Origin: an uncultured Clostridia bacterium
GTDB lineage: Bacteria > Bacillota > Clostridia > UBA1381
Direction: 5' to 3'
Length of the DNA stretch: 45,294 nucleotides
Assembly (NCBI GenBank): GCA_944392335.1
Contig: CALXWJ010000093.1
Coordinates: forward strand, 1 to 45,294
Part shown: in pieces, positions 17,096 to 26,301 of the stretch
Position numbering within the stretch: position 1 is the first letter of the stretch
Layout of the letters: each line of letters opens with the position of its first letter
Notes under the pieces: model-generated
The model's input: only the letters and a program-made list of their open reading frames with translations
The model's database searches: none
What the model was told of the DNA's origin: nothing
Position numbers and translations under genes: made by a program

Positions 17096-19948
17096 TTACT
17101 CCTCCATTATATCAATCAGTCTGCTGATAATGCTTGCAGTCTGTGCTCTTGTTGCATTCTGTTTCGGTTCAAACCTGTTATTTCCCATACCGCTTATCAG
17201 TCCGTATTTATAGCATTTGGCACATGAATTTAATGCCCATTGGGAAATATCCGCTGTATCTTCAAATTCAAGCGTTCCTTCCTCGGTTAATTTGCCGAAT
17301 TTTTCGCTTGCATTTGCAAGAGCAACACATAATTCTTCTCTCGTAATCAAATCGTTTGGTCTGAAGTATCCAATATCTCCGTTCATAATACCGCAACTGC
17401 TTACTGCTCCGATAAATCCTGCATACCATTCATTTCCCGATACATCTGTAAACAAATATGTATACTCCTGCTCCAAATTAAATGCACGTACCAAAATTGC
17501 CGCAACCTCAGCTCTTGTAATATTGTTATCCGGATTAAAATGATTGTATTCGTCTCCGGTTACTATACCTTTTTCAAAAAGTTTATTTATTGCTTCTTCT
17601 CCCCAGTGTCCTTTAATATCGGTTAAAACTGTTTCATCTTTGTTATCATCATTTGGTTTTTGTTCTTCATCCTGATTATTTGTTATTTCAATTTTTCCGA
17701 CACCGTTTCCGGCACTGATTGATATACCCAGTCCTGAACCGCCGCCGGAGTTTCCTCCTCCCGAACCACCGCCTGAACTGCCTGATCCAGAACTTTTTGA
17801 GATGTTTTTACTCACACTTACCTGTTCGCCTTCAAACGGATAACTTTCGGAATACGGCGTAACCTTCAATGTCAGTGTTCCTTCGGCATCGGAAGGTATT
17901 TTGTATCCCGCATCTTCCGATACAAGCCTTGAGCCCACATACCACTCATATTTCGCGGTACCCTCCTTATCGTTGTTCTTGTCTGAAAACTTAAAAGACG
18001 CTCCTACTGTCCTTCCCTGTGCCACTGTACCTGTTATCTGTACGTTTTCAGCCACCGGTGAAAATAATCCAAGCATATGGTTACTTTCATATGTTTTGCC
18101 AACTCCGAAATCACCATTATTTTTCGGTGTTACACGGCAGAATATATAACAGTCTGTGTCTTCTTCTCCCATTTTGTATGTGTCTGTATCTGCATTTTCT
18201 ATTTTTCTCTCATTTTTATCATCTTTATCGGTCCTGTACCATTCAAAAACAGTTCCTTCTTCTTCATCGCCGTTTGCATCAAAATACTCATACACAACCT
18301 TTATTTCACTGTCAATCCCTGTTGTGCCTTCGAGTTTTACCTCTGAAGTAATCTGTGGTTTTGACGGCATAAGAAAAGGTTCACTTTTATATTCTGTATC
18401 AGAATTTGGCTCATTATCGGATTTTGGGCAGACAGCAAATATAATTTCACTGTCAACATCTTCTTCAGTTATCTCATAAGTTTTTCCGACAGCACCGTCA
18501 ACCAATACAAAATCATCATCGGTCAGGGATTTTTTATACCATTTAAAGCTTGTATCCGCTTCATTATCACCGTTATCATCAATAAAAATATATTTACCTG
18601 TAAGGGTAAGTCCGTCTTTTACTATTTCAACATTTTCAGCTCTTGGCGGAACAAGACCTACAATCTCAAACGGCATTTCAATAACCTGTGATTTTCCGTT
18701 TTTTGAAGCCGTTACTTTCAAAATGTATTTGCCGATCTGTGTAATTTCTGTTCCGGATATATATTTTGTAAATTCTCCGTTCTCAAATGAAAGTTCTGCC
18801 TCTGCTGTTGTACCGTCAACAGGTATAATTATAGCAGTTGCCTTTGCATTATATCTTTTATCTGCCTCAATACCGTTTATTTCCGGTGCGATACTCAGTG
18901 TCGAAAATGAAAAAGAATAATCGGCGGAAAGTGCAGAATATCCTTCATCTTCAGCTTTTGCCCCGCTTTTTACCGTAATGGTATAATCACTTTCATATTC
19001 AAGCATATCTGCAAATTCAATATATACTTTACTGTCATTCGCAGAATAATCTATTCCCTGCGATACAACTTCACCGTTTCGTGTAATTTCAATATACTTT
19101 GAAATATCATCTGCAGGTTCTGCATTAAATTCTACATACACATCGGAATCGACGTCAATATTTTCACTTTTATCTGCAGGATATGATGACTCAGCACTAA
19201 AACCAATTTGTTCAAATACAATATTATCAACATACAAAACACCGTCCGGATCGGTCGGATTAGGTGTTACACCATCGGGCTGATATGTGGCTTCCCAGCC
19301 GTTACAATGCCAAGAACGGTCTTCAAATGCCGAAAAAATAAGTCTTCTGAGATCGTTTTTGACAAGTCCGTCTTGATAATAACTAAAAATAAGCATATCA
19401 TCCTTATATAGTTCATAATTCAGTGTGCCTTTTGTAATATTCACGGTTTGTACGCAGTGACACCAATCATTTCCTATCATATTTTTATAATTGCCGATAA
19501 AATCGCCGTCTCCGTTATATAAATTTTCTCCCTTTAATCTCGGACTTATATAATTTGACCATACATCGTTCCTGACCGCTCCGATGATCTGAAAGTATTT
19601 TGTAGCGGACGCGATTCTCATGTCGTATGAGACCTTCACGATCCCCGAGGTGATTTTCTGCGGTAGGCTATACTCAAGATATGCATTGTCAACCGTTCCG
19701 CCTTTTGTAAACTTTATGGCCTTGCTGCCTGTGACGGGGTCGGTTTCGATAACGCAGGAATCCCCTGTTTTCATCTGTACATCCCAGTTTGCACTTCCTT
19801 TTAACTCCGCTCCCTCCTCGTAATTTTCAAAATCCATGCTGACCAAAATATTTTCATCAGCATATATATATTGTGCCGGACCGCATGCTATCATTACCGC
19901 TGTTATGACCGACAGTAAACTCCTCGCTTTTCGCAAGACCCAATTCAC
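17096..19948 (-). CDS. SLH-anchored multidomain binding protein, first gene of the glycan operon
   Basis: Seen: hydrophobic signal segment, one lectin-like module (about 35-260, beginning SMDFENYEEG and ending VLYVDNIVF), an SbsA-type Ig domain (262-355), a further Ig-like region, three ~90-residue repeats that each hold a W-Y pair (FKWYKK, FEWYRT, YEWYVG), a Gly/Ser linker, a hinge, and three C-terminal SLH domains (about 775-950; GHWGEEAINKL, TRAEVAAIL, TRAQTASII). No catalytic domain. Inferred: it displays the shared module on the cell wall, capturing substrate or secreted partners, a role analogous to a surface glycan-binding protein. Start: an ATG at 19957 directly touches the AAAGG ribosome site, whereas the in-frame GTG at 19948 has 8-9 bp spacing, so I prefer GTG; this is not certain. 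Confidence 0.8.
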   Translation of the reverse strand: MNWVLRKARSLLSVITAVMIACGPAQYIYADENILVSMDFENYEEGAELKGSANWDVQMKTGDSCVIETDPVTGSKAIKFTKGGTVDNAYLEYSLPQKITSGIVKVSYDMRIASATKYFQIIGAVRNDVWSNYISPRLKGENLYNGDGDFIGNYKNMIGNDWCHCVQTVNITKGTLNYELYKDDMLIFSYYQDGLVKNDLRRLIFSAFEDRSWHCNGWEATYQPDGVTPNPTDPDGVLYVDNIVFEQIGFSAESSYPADKSENIDVDSDVYVEFNAEPADDISKYIEITRNGEVVSQGIDYSANDSKVYIEFADMLEYESDYTITVKSGAKAEDEGYSALSADYSFSFSTLSIAPEINGIEADKRYNAKATAIIIPVDGTTAEAELSFENGEFTKYISGTEITQIGKYILKVTASKNGKSQVIEMPFEIVGLVPPRAENVEIVKDGLTLTGKYIFIDDNGDNEADTSFKWYKKSLTDDDFVLVDGAVGKTYEITEEDVDSEIIFAVCPKSDNEPNSDTEYKSEPFLMPSKPQITSEVKLEGTTGIDSEIKVVYEYFDANGDEEEGTVFEWYRTDKDDKNERKIENADTDTYKMGEEDTDCYIFCRVTPKNNGDFGVGKTYESNHMLGLFSPVAENVQITGTVAQGRTVGASFKFSDKNNDKEGTAKYEWYVGSRLVSEDAGYKIPSDAEGTLTLKVTPYSESYPFEGEQVSVSKNISKSSGSGSSGGGSGGGNSGGGSGLGISISAGNGVGKIEITNNQDEEQKPNDDNKDETVLTDIKGHWGEEAINKLFEKGIVTGDEYNHFNPDNNITRAEVAAILVRAFNLEQEYTYLFTDVSGNEWYAGFIGAVSSCGIMNGDIGYFRPNDLITREELCVALANASEKFGKLTEEGTLEFEDTADISQWALNSCAKCYKYGLISGMGNNRFEPKQNATRAQTASIISRLIDIMEE

Positions 19949-20004
19949 ACTTATCATCCTTTCTGTGTTATTTTTACATAATTTCTAAAATTTTTTATAT
20001 TTTA

Positions 20005-20033
20005 ATTATAATATATCACCAAATTATTGTCAA
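20005..20033 (-). promoter_or_regulatory. Consensus promoter of the glycan-degradation operon
   Basis: On the minus strand a perfect TTGACA (20028-20033) and perfect TATAAT (20005-20010) with 17-bp spacing, about 50 bp before the first start codon. The rest of the 310-bp divergent gap is very AT-rich and holds the regulator's own promoter; I saw no convincing long inverted repeat for the regulator. So strong a core promoter would fit repression, or a need for full consensus under activation. Confidence 0.85.
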
Positions 20034-20200
20034 TAATAATATTTATGCTCTAAAATAACAATATTTCAACATTTTATTTCTTTCTATTTGTTTTTATCTT
20101 GGTATTATTTATTTAATAATTTACATTGCGGCAAAATTATTATTTTGAGTTAAATTTATATTTTAAACACACAATTAATCTATGCTTTGCCAAAAAAATA

Positions 20201-20237
20201 TTGACTTTTGACATTCTTTTGCTTATAATTATATTAT
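20201..20237 (+). promoter_or_regulatory. Overlapping promoters for the AraC-family regulator
   Basis: Two staggered options are visible: TTGACT (20201-20206) with TATAAT (20224-20229), spacing 17; and TTGACA (20208-20213) with TATTAT (20232-20237), spacing 18. Either starts transcription shortly before the GGAGG ribosome site (20257-20261) of the regulator gene. Confidence 0.65.
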
Positions 20238-20267
20238 TATAAAAATTTCAACTATCGGAGGTATTGT

Positions 20268-21134
20268 ATGCACTACTATTTTCCAAGCATGTCAAAAGAT
20301 TCGATCAAGCGCGGAGATATTATCTCCTGTCATATTGACACCATGGCAACCGAAAAGGACTGCATGATGCCTTTATGCATGTTAAGCTTCGGTATCAGGC
20401 AACCTCAAGAGGATGTCTCATATCTTTCACAGGATTATTCCTTTTTTATGTTTTGCACCGAAGGAAAAGGAACATTGCTTCTCGACGGAAAAACATACGA
20501 CATAAATCCCGGAATGGGATGGATAGTTGCATCTCATACTCCGGTCGAATACAAAGCCGTAGGCAATACCTTTACCACATATTGGATATCCTTGAAAGGG
20601 TATTTGATGGATAATATTTATGAATATAAGAATATTGCTTTTCCCGTCCGCAACATAGATTTTTTTATAGATAAATTTTATGATTTTATTGAACTGCCCA
20701 TTAATGATGACTGGAAAATAAAAATGTCAGCAATGCTTTTTGAATATATACTCTATCTTAATAAAGCTGTAAAGGAAACTATGGCGCCGCCTGATAAATA
20801 TAAAGAATTTCTAAAACCTGCCATTTCATATTTAACATATAACCCTGCAAAGCCTTATAATTCCGCGGAACTTGCAAAAATTTTAAAAATAACCCCAACC
20901 CATATGTGCCGCATATTCAAAAAAGCATATAACATGCAGCCCTGTGAGTATGTCCAACGCATGAAGATGGATTTTGCAAAGCGGCTTTTAACTCACAGCA
21001 TCACTGAAACCATTTCCGATATCGCGCATACCTGCGGTTATGACAATGTGAGCTATTTTAACCTGCTGTTTAAAAAATATACCGGTATGCCGCCAAAAGA
21101 ATACAAGAAACAAGCTCTGAAAAAAATATTATGA
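20268..21134 (+). CDS. AraC-family transcriptional regulator of the glycan operon
   Basis: Seen: 288 residues; an N-terminal cupin-like sugar-sensing domain (about 30-150, with GKGTLLLDGKTYDINPG) and a C-terminal double helix-turn-helix (about 190-285) with the family signature ISDIAHTCGYDNVSYFNLLFKK followed by YTGMPPKEYKK. Known: AraC/XylS-family regulators with this layout control sugar-use operons in response to a released mono- or oligosaccharide. Context: divergent from the seven-gene operon and convergent with a GH36-like glycosidase gene, so it probably controls both. The start has a clear CGGAGG site at 7-bp spacing. The effector cannot be deduced. Confidence 0.9.
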   Translation: MHYYFPSMSKDSIKRGDIISCHIDTMATEKDCMMPLCMLSFGIRQPQEDVSYLSQDYSFFMFCTEGKGTLLLDGKTYDINPGMGWIVASHTPVEYKAVGNTFTTYWISLKGYLMDNIYEYKNIAFPVRNIDFFIDKFYDFIELPINDDWKIKMSAMLFEYILYLNKAVKETMAPPDKYKEFLKPAISYLTYNPAKPYNSAELAKILKITPTHMCRIFKKAYNMQPCEYVQRMKMDFAKRLLTHSITETISDIAHTCGYDNVSYFNLLFKKYTGMPPKEYKKQALKKIL

Positions 21135-21138
21135 TACA

Positions 21139-21186
21139 CAAAAAAATTGCCGTCGGTTTTTAACATTGACCGCGGCAATTCATTTA
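21139..21186. terminator. Bidirectional terminator between convergent genes
   Basis: AATTGCCG (21145-21152) pairs with CGGCAATT (21173-21180), with further pairs inside. On the minus strand it is followed by a T run (A run at 21141-21146), serving the GH36-like gene; on the plus strand the tail (CATTTATT) is weaker but placed 10 bases past the regulator's stop codon. Confidence 0.8.
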
Positions 21187-21252
21187 TTGTGCAAAAAACA
21201 AGACTCCGGTGAGTCCGACCGTAAATTAAGATAGTGCTTACGTGTCCGATTC

Positions 21253-22908
21253 TTATTTGATGCTCTGATAGTATTCTTTATAAATTTTACTTACCTCCAT
21301 CCAATCTTCATCGGTCAAAAAGCCGAACAATTCAATACCGTACAGATCCGGGACGCCGAATTTGGTACAATTTCTGAATCCGAGCATCGCATCTCTTCTC
21401 CTTGAGCCCGACATTCCGTCGGTATCGACCAATATATCGTCGCCAAGCATGGTTTTTCCTAGCATCGTTCTTGTTTTAAGATTTGAATAACCGTTATTGC
21501 TTGCGGCATAATAATCATGCAGACGGAACATATCGGTAACTTCACGAAAATACGGATGCGCGCATGAATTTGAAATAAGCGCGTCCGGCTTTATTTTTTT
21601 GGATATACCGTAATACAAGGATAGCAGCCTTTTCAGCAATTCTATACCGTATATGCCCTTTTCATGTATTTTTAAGCCCTCTCCCAAAGGCATTATATTC
21701 GCGAAATCCAGCTTAAAACCATCGGCATTGTAGCAGCCCTCACCGCTGCCCAGGAGTCTGTATAAACTTTTTTCAAGTCTTTTTATGTATGCCGGGCTTG
21801 TGGGATCTACATAAATCGCCTCGTCGTTTTTCAAAACACACTCCTCTTTGCTTAATCCTTCGCAGTTCCAAAGTTTAATCCAAAGCATAACCTTTAAGCC
21901 CTGTTGGTGACATTCATCAATGAACTTTCTCATATCGGGCCATTTACTCTTATCTGCCTCAAGCGTACCGTATTCTTTCTGCCACTTATCATCTATTATG
22001 AATGCGCTGATCGTTATATCCTTTTCTTTGCACTGCTTTAACATTCTTCTGTATTCGGTTTCGTTTGAAGCGTCAAGTGCGCTTAAAATAATCTCTTCGA
22101 CCGGTTTTCCTTCAACCTGTTCTGCCCAGTTTAATTCTTTATTTTTACTCTTTTGTTTTTTTGTAAGAGATACCCACTGATCTCCCCAGCCACAGAACAA
22201 CGGTCCGTACCACCACTTAACCGGAGTTCTTATATCCTTATTACAGTATCCGTTATCATAATGATAGCCTGCGTATTTTCTCAATACATCTTCTTCATTT
22301 TTTCCGGTATTGATTATTATCGATGGGAGTTCAAATTCTTTGAAAACCTGTGTATATTCATAAAAATCCGTAACAAAAGAACATCTCATATTATCATATT
22401 CATAGTTAAAATGATCAAAATTATATGTACCCTTTTTGGCAAGCAGACCGACACCCACCGAAAGCGGATTTTCCTCCATTTCAAAAATATAACAAAGCGG
22501 CGCGGGAGTTAAAAATGTAAGGTTATTTTCAGATGATCTTGTCATCAGGTAATGTGGATTCACCTCTCCCTCACCGTGTATCGCCGGAAGATAATACCCC
22601 GATGTATTAAAATCGGTGCCGCATAAATATTTTACCTTTCCGAGCTTTCCTTTTCCCTCGACCTTGACCGAATAGATCAGCATATCATTTTCTATTTTTA
22701 ATGTATATAACTTTTTATCCCATAAATTACTCTCTGCAGTCCATCTGAATGTGTTTTCCGATAGTTGCTCAAATAAATAATTTTTTTCTTCATTATCATC
22801 ATTTACCGTTGTTTTTATGTTAAAGAAAAACACTTCCTCTCCGTTTGAAATAAGATCAAAGCCGTCCTTCTTTACTTCTACTGATATTTTTTCTTTTTTA
22901 ATCAGCAT
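21253..22908 (-). CDS. GH36-like alpha-galactosidase family glycosidase, cytoplasmic
   Basis: Seen: 551 residues from the chosen start; an N-terminal beta-sandwich (about 1-220) and a TIM barrel (about 225-530). Barrel motifs include FIIDDKW, GLKVMLWIKLWN, a nucleophile-type strand GFKLDF, and SNSCAHPYF followed by RLHDYY, in the order expected for clan GH-D enzymes. Known: GH36 members are mostly retaining alpha-galactosidases, some alpha-N-acetylgalactosaminidases. No signal peptide, so it would act on imported sugars. Start: the frame extends to 22962, but ATG at 22908 follows an AAAGAGGGG site at 8-bp spacing, whereas the upstream part has none. It is convergent with the regulator and has its own promoter. 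Exact specificity is open; GH31-like is the main alternative. Confidence 0.7.
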   Translation of the reverse strand: MLIKKEKISVEVKKDGFDLISNGEEVFFFNIKTTVNDDNEEKNYLFEQLSENTFRWTAESNLWDKKLYTLKIENDMLIYSVKVEGKGKLGKVKYLCGTDFNTSGYYLPAIHGEGEVNPHYLMTRSSENNLTFLTPAPLCYIFEMEENPLSVGVGLLAKKGTYNFDHFNYEYDNMRCSFVTDFYEYTQVFKEFELPSIIINTGKNEEDVLRKYAGYHYDNGYCNKDIRTPVKWWYGPLFCGWGDQWVSLTKKQKSKNKELNWAEQVEGKPVEEIILSALDASNETEYRRMLKQCKEKDITISAFIIDDKWQKEYGTLEADKSKWPDMRKFIDECHQQGLKVMLWIKLWNCEGLSKEECVLKNDEAIYVDPTSPAYIKRLEKSLYRLLGSGEGCYNADGFKLDFANIMPLGEGLKIHEKGIYGIELLKRLLSLYYGISKKIKPDALISNSCAHPYFREVTDMFRLHDYYAASNNGYSNLKTRTMLGKTMLGDDILVDTDGMSGSRRRDAMLGFRNCTKFGVPDLYGIELFGFLTDEDWMEVSKIYKEYYQSIK

Positions 22909-22981
22909 ACCGAATACCCCTCTTTCCCGATTTCGATTAAATGCAAATGCCGAAATATACAATTACAAAAATAATACGCAT

Positions 22982-23010
22982 AGTATATCATATAAAATTT
23001 TTAAAATCAA
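22982..23010 (-). promoter_or_regulatory. Promoter for the GH36-like gene
   Basis: On the minus strand TTGATT (23005-23010) and TATACT (22982-22987) at 17-bp spacing, with the transcript starting about 65 bp before the chosen ATG. Confidence 0.65.
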
Positions 23011-23030
23011 CCTTTATTTCAAAAAAAAGA

Positions 23031-23077
23031 GCCAAAAAAAAAATCGGTTTCACAATTTACATGAAACCGATTTTTAT
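23031..23077 (-). terminator. Terminator of the Ca2+-ATPase gene
   Basis: Perfect 12-bp stem AAATCGGTTTCA (23041-23052)/TGAAACCGATTT (23062-23073) with a 9-nt loop. On the minus strand it is followed by a T run (A run from 23034), 25 bp past the ATPase stop codon. It also has TTTTT on the plus strand. Confidence 0.9.
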
Positions 23078-23097
23078 TGCAGTATTTAGATATTTTA

Positions 23098-25713
23098 TTA
23101 TTCTGAATGTTTTATAAGACCGAATGCTTTTGATAATTCCATAATAATCACCGGTATAATTATAAGACCGACCGCAATTATATACAGCATAGGAGGAAGT
23201 ATCATAAGTTTAAATGCCATTCTGACCGGAGTAAATAATACTATCAGCATAAGCACCGTCGATACAAGTGTCGCTTTGTTTAAATTTTTATTTCCGAATA
23301 CGCCTATTTTAAACAATGAACGCTCCGAACGCATGTTATATGCCTGAATGATCTGTGAAAATGCAAGTACCGTAAATGCCATTGTCTGTCCTCCCGTCAG
23401 CGTTTGTGTCGTTCTTTCACCGATTGCAAAAGCAACAAGGGCAAGAACCGCAAACATAACGCCTTGAAGGATTATCTGTATGCCGAACCCGTGAGCAAAT
23501 ATGCTTTCATCCTTCGGCTTGGGCTTTTTTTCCATAACATCATCTTTGACCGCCTCCATACCCAGAGCAATTGCCGGCAGTGAATCGGTCACAAGATTTA
23601 TCCACAGAAGCTGCATAGATAAAAAAGGTGTTTTTTGCCACAGCAGCATTGCGAAAAACACGGTAACAACCTCACCTATGTTTGTACCAAGCAAAAATCC
23701 CACGACCTTTTTAATGTTTGAATATATCCCCCTGCCTTCACGTACGGCATCAACGATCGTCGCAAAGTTGTCATCGGTCAGCGTCATGTCCGCGGCTCCC
23801 TTTGCAACATCGGTACCTGTTATCCCCATTGCACATCCGATATCCGCCGCCTTTAGCGCCGGAGCGTCGTTCACGCCGTCGCCCGTCATTGAAACGACCT
23901 GATTCTTTCTTTGCCAAGCCTTTACGATCCTGATTTTATTTTCGGGAGAAACTCTTGCATACACCGATATTTTTTCAATCTTGCCATCAAGCTCGTCATC
24001 ACTCATGGCATCAAGCTCCGCGCCTGTTATCGCAATATCCGAATCTTTTAAAATTCCTAACTCCTTTGCAATTGCAGACGCCGTTATAACATGGTCTCCC
24101 GTGATCATAACAGGCTTGATCCCCGCGATCCTGCAAAGCTTCACCGCTTCTTTTGCCTCAGGTCTCGGAGGGTCTATCATTCCCACAAGTCCCATAAAGG
24201 TAAGCCCGTTTTCAAGCTCCTCAGATGTAACTTCTTCCGGTATCTTATCGATCTGTTTATATGCCACAGCAAGTACTCTCAGGGCTTGTTCGCTCATTTC
24301 ATTTGTGATCTGTCTTGCCTTTTTCATATCTCCAGACGTTATCTTTTTTTCCATAACGTCAAAGGCTCCCTTTACAATTACTATATATTTCCCGTCAATA
24401 TTATTTATCGTAGACATTAATTTCCTGTCGGAATCAAAAGGTATTTCAGCCTCACGAGTATATTTTTTATTCAGTTCATCTTTTGGCATACCGTTCTTAT
24501 GGGCCGCAAGGACAATTGCCGTTTCGGTGGGATCCCCGATATGCTGTTCATCTTTTCCGTTAAATACCACCGTAGCGTCACAGCATAATGCCGCATATTT
24601 TAAAAGCTCCTTTACATTATCCGAGTAATTGTCTGTAATTTCTTCAATATTTTCATTTTCTGCCGAAAATGCCTTTACAAGGGTCATCCGGTTTTGCGTA
24701 AGCGTTCCCGTTTTATCGGAGCATATGATCGATGCGCTTCCAAGTGTTTCAACGGCAGGCAGCTTTCTTACAAGAGCATTTTTCTTTGCCATACGCTGCA
24801 CGCCTATGGACAAAACAATCGTTACGATGACCGGCAGCCCTTCCGGGATCGCGGAAACCGCCAATGATACCGATATCATAAATATTTCCATGATTGGCGT
24901 TCCCGACACTACCCCTACAATAAATATTATTCCGCAGGCAGCAAGAGCAATAACACCCAAATATTTGCCGAGCTGTGCAAGCTTTTTCTGAAGCGGCGTC
25001 TGCGTTTGTTCTTCTTCATCCAATAAATCGGCGATCTTTCCCATTTCGGTATCCATTCCCGTTGCCGTAACAACTGCTGTTGCCGTTCCGTAAGTAATGC
25101 TGCATCCCGAAAATACCATATTCGTTCTGTCGCCTATAGGTGCGTTTTCCGCAACCTGTGCTTGTGCGTCTTTTTCGCTTGATACCGATTCGCCCGTTAA
25201 AGCCGACTCTTCGGATTTTAAACTCACGCTGCTGATGAGTCTTGCGTCCGCCGGGATAAAATCTCCGGCTTCAAGCTTTATAATATCTCCCGGAACAAGG
25301 TCTTTTGCATCTATTATTTCCTCCCTGCCATCGCGGATCACTTTTGCATGCGGAGCAGACATATCTTTTAACGCATCGAGCGCTTTTTCCGCCTTACCCT
25401 CCTGTATGACGCCCATAACGGCATTCACTATTATTATCAATAAGATCAGCGCCGGCTCGAAAAATTCCCTCGGATTTGCTTCCACACAAGCGATAATAAA
25501 GGAAATAACGGCTGCTATAATAAGAATGATTATCATAACATCCTTGAACTGATCAGCAAATCTCTTTATATTGCTCTTCTTCTTTTTTTCCTTCAGCTTA
25601 TTTTGTCCGTACCGTGCTTTTAATTCTGCGGCCTGTTTTGAGGACAACCCTTCCTTTTCACTTGTTCCCAGCTCGGCTAAAATTTGTTCTTTTGATTTAA
25701 AATGAGAATCCAT
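23098..25713 (-). CDS. P-type Ca2+-transporting ATPase (type IIA, SERCA-like)
   Basis: Seen: 871 residues with the full order of a P2A pump: N-terminal cation-ATPase domain, paired helices near 50-105, actuator domain with LTGESV, the PEGLP helix (AIPEGLPVIVTIV), the phosphorylation motif CSDKTGTLTQNRM, nucleotide-binding domain with KGAFDVM, hinge MTGDGVNDAPALKAADIG, and C-terminal helices including LLWINLVTDSLPA. Known: PEGLP together with the N-V-D motif of helix 6 is typical of calcium-transporting pumps that expel Ca2+ from the cytoplasm. Start has a GGAGGG site. It appears monocistronic, with its own terminator. A Mn2+-preferring pump is the main alternative. Confidence 0.93.
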   Translation of the reverse strand: MDSHFKSKEQILAELGTSEKEGLSSKQAAELKARYGQNKLKEKKKKSNIKRFADQFKDVMIIILIIAAVISFIIACVEANPREFFEPALILLIIIVNAVMGVIQEGKAEKALDALKDMSAPHAKVIRDGREEIIDAKDLVPGDIIKLEAGDFIPADARLISSVSLKSEESALTGESVSSEKDAQAQVAENAPIGDRTNMVFSGCSITYGTATAVVTATGMDTEMGKIADLLDEEEQTQTPLQKKLAQLGKYLGVIALAACGIIFIVGVVSGTPIMEIFMISVSLAVSAIPEGLPVIVTIVLSIGVQRMAKKNALVRKLPAVETLGSASIICSDKTGTLTQNRMTLVKAFSAENENIEEITDNYSDNVKELLKYAALCCDATVVFNGKDEQHIGDPTETAIVLAAHKNGMPKDELNKKYTREAEIPFDSDRKLMSTINNIDGKYIVIVKGAFDVMEKKITSGDMKKARQITNEMSEQALRVLAVAYKQIDKIPEEVTSEELENGLTFMGLVGMIDPPRPEAKEAVKLCRIAGIKPVMITGDHVITASAIAKELGILKDSDIAITGAELDAMSDDELDGKIEKISVYARVSPENKIRIVKAWQRKNQVVSMTGDGVNDAPALKAADIGCAMGITGTDVAKGAADMTLTDDNFATIVDAVREGRGIYSNIKKVVGFLLGTNIGEVVTVFFAMLLWQKTPFLSMQLLWINLVTDSLPAIALGMEAVKDDVMEKKPKPKDESIFAHGFGIQIILQGVMFAVLALVAFAIGERTTQTLTGGQTMAFTVLAFSQIIQAYNMRSERSLFKIGVFGNKNLNKATLVSTVLMLIVLFTPVRMAFKLMILPPMLYIIAVGLIIIPVIIMELSKAFGLIKHSE

Positions 25714-25818
25714 CTTTTCCCTCCTGTTTTATCTTGCCTTAAAACCGAAAACTCAATCATAACTTTTGGCTATATTTGAGTCTGATTGTTTTTTACGGAA
25801 TATAGCTCGTATACATAC

Positions 25819-26043
25819 CTATATCCCATATGTGTCATGCAAATCAAAGTAAGCCTGATTGTTTTGGTAATTACAAACTGCCGTATGTAGTATATGTACG
25901 GCGTTTTTTTGTATCGGATCCTTTTTATCTTGATCTATGCAAAATCTATGCAAAGCGGCATTTATATATGCTATAGTATTTGTTTTTATATCGTTTTCAT
26001 ACATTGTGATTCTTATTAAATAAGGGTTCACCTTGTTATACAA
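25819..26043 (-). CDS. Doubtful small ORF, 74 aa
   Basis: An open frame of 74 codons with no recognisable domain, beginning with a non-ATG codon (an ATG lies 14 codons in). It overlaps a strong plus-strand terminator-like hairpin (25880-25909) and lies beside a decayed acetyltransferase gene. I regard it as more likely non-coding or a relic than a working gene; this and the hairpin are all I see between 25714 and 26061. Confidence 0.2.
   Translation of the reverse strand: MYNKVNPYLIRITMYENDIKTNTIAYINAALHRFCIDQDKKDPIQKNAVHILHTAVCNYQNNQAYFDLHDTYGI
25880..25909 (+). terminator. Orphan terminator-like hairpin
   Basis: GCCGTA (25880-25885) pairs with TACGGC (25897-25902), followed by G and a run of seven T. 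It has the form of a plus-strand terminator, but no plus-strand gene lies upstream within several kilobases, so it may be left from a lost gene or end an antisense transcript. Confidence 0.5.
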
Positions 26044-26061
26044 TAAAGACTGTCCCCGTTA

Positions 26062-26268
26062 TTACCGGCATTGATAATCACTGCCCGCCATAATGTCTCC
26101 AATCAGTTTTCCGTCCATTTCGGAAACAAAACAAACAGTATGGTTTAGTTTCAGGTAACAGCAGTTCCCGCTTTCCGAATCCGTCCGCGTCGTTCAGACC
26201 CAAACCTTTGCGGAAGAGTTATAGTTCATATACGCAGGGTAATCTTTTCTCTTCATTTGGCGAATCAT
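26062..26268 (-). pseudogene. Frameshifted GNAT acetyltransferase relic
   Basis: Reading the minus strand in three successive frames gives pieces of one GNAT protein: MIRQMKRKDYPAYM from the ATG at 26268, then LFRKGLGLNDADGFGK in a second frame, then HTVCFVSEMDGKLIGDIMAG in a third, ending at TAA (26062). The order and spacing match the N-terminal half of GNAT enzymes (a GLNDAD element followed by CFVAE-x-DGK-x-IG). At least two frame changes and loss of the acetyl-CoA-binding half make it non-functional. It lies at the end of a block of intact GNAT genes. Confidence 0.75.
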
Positions 26269-26301
26269 ATCTGAATATTCTGCTTAATTATTTGTTTCCC
26301 T

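Noticed and set aside
23981..24628. 215-codon Ser/Phe-rich open frame on the plus strand
   Set aside because: Antisense to the conserved P-type ATPase nucleotide-binding domain; Ser/Phe/Ile-rich composition is typical of a shadow frame.
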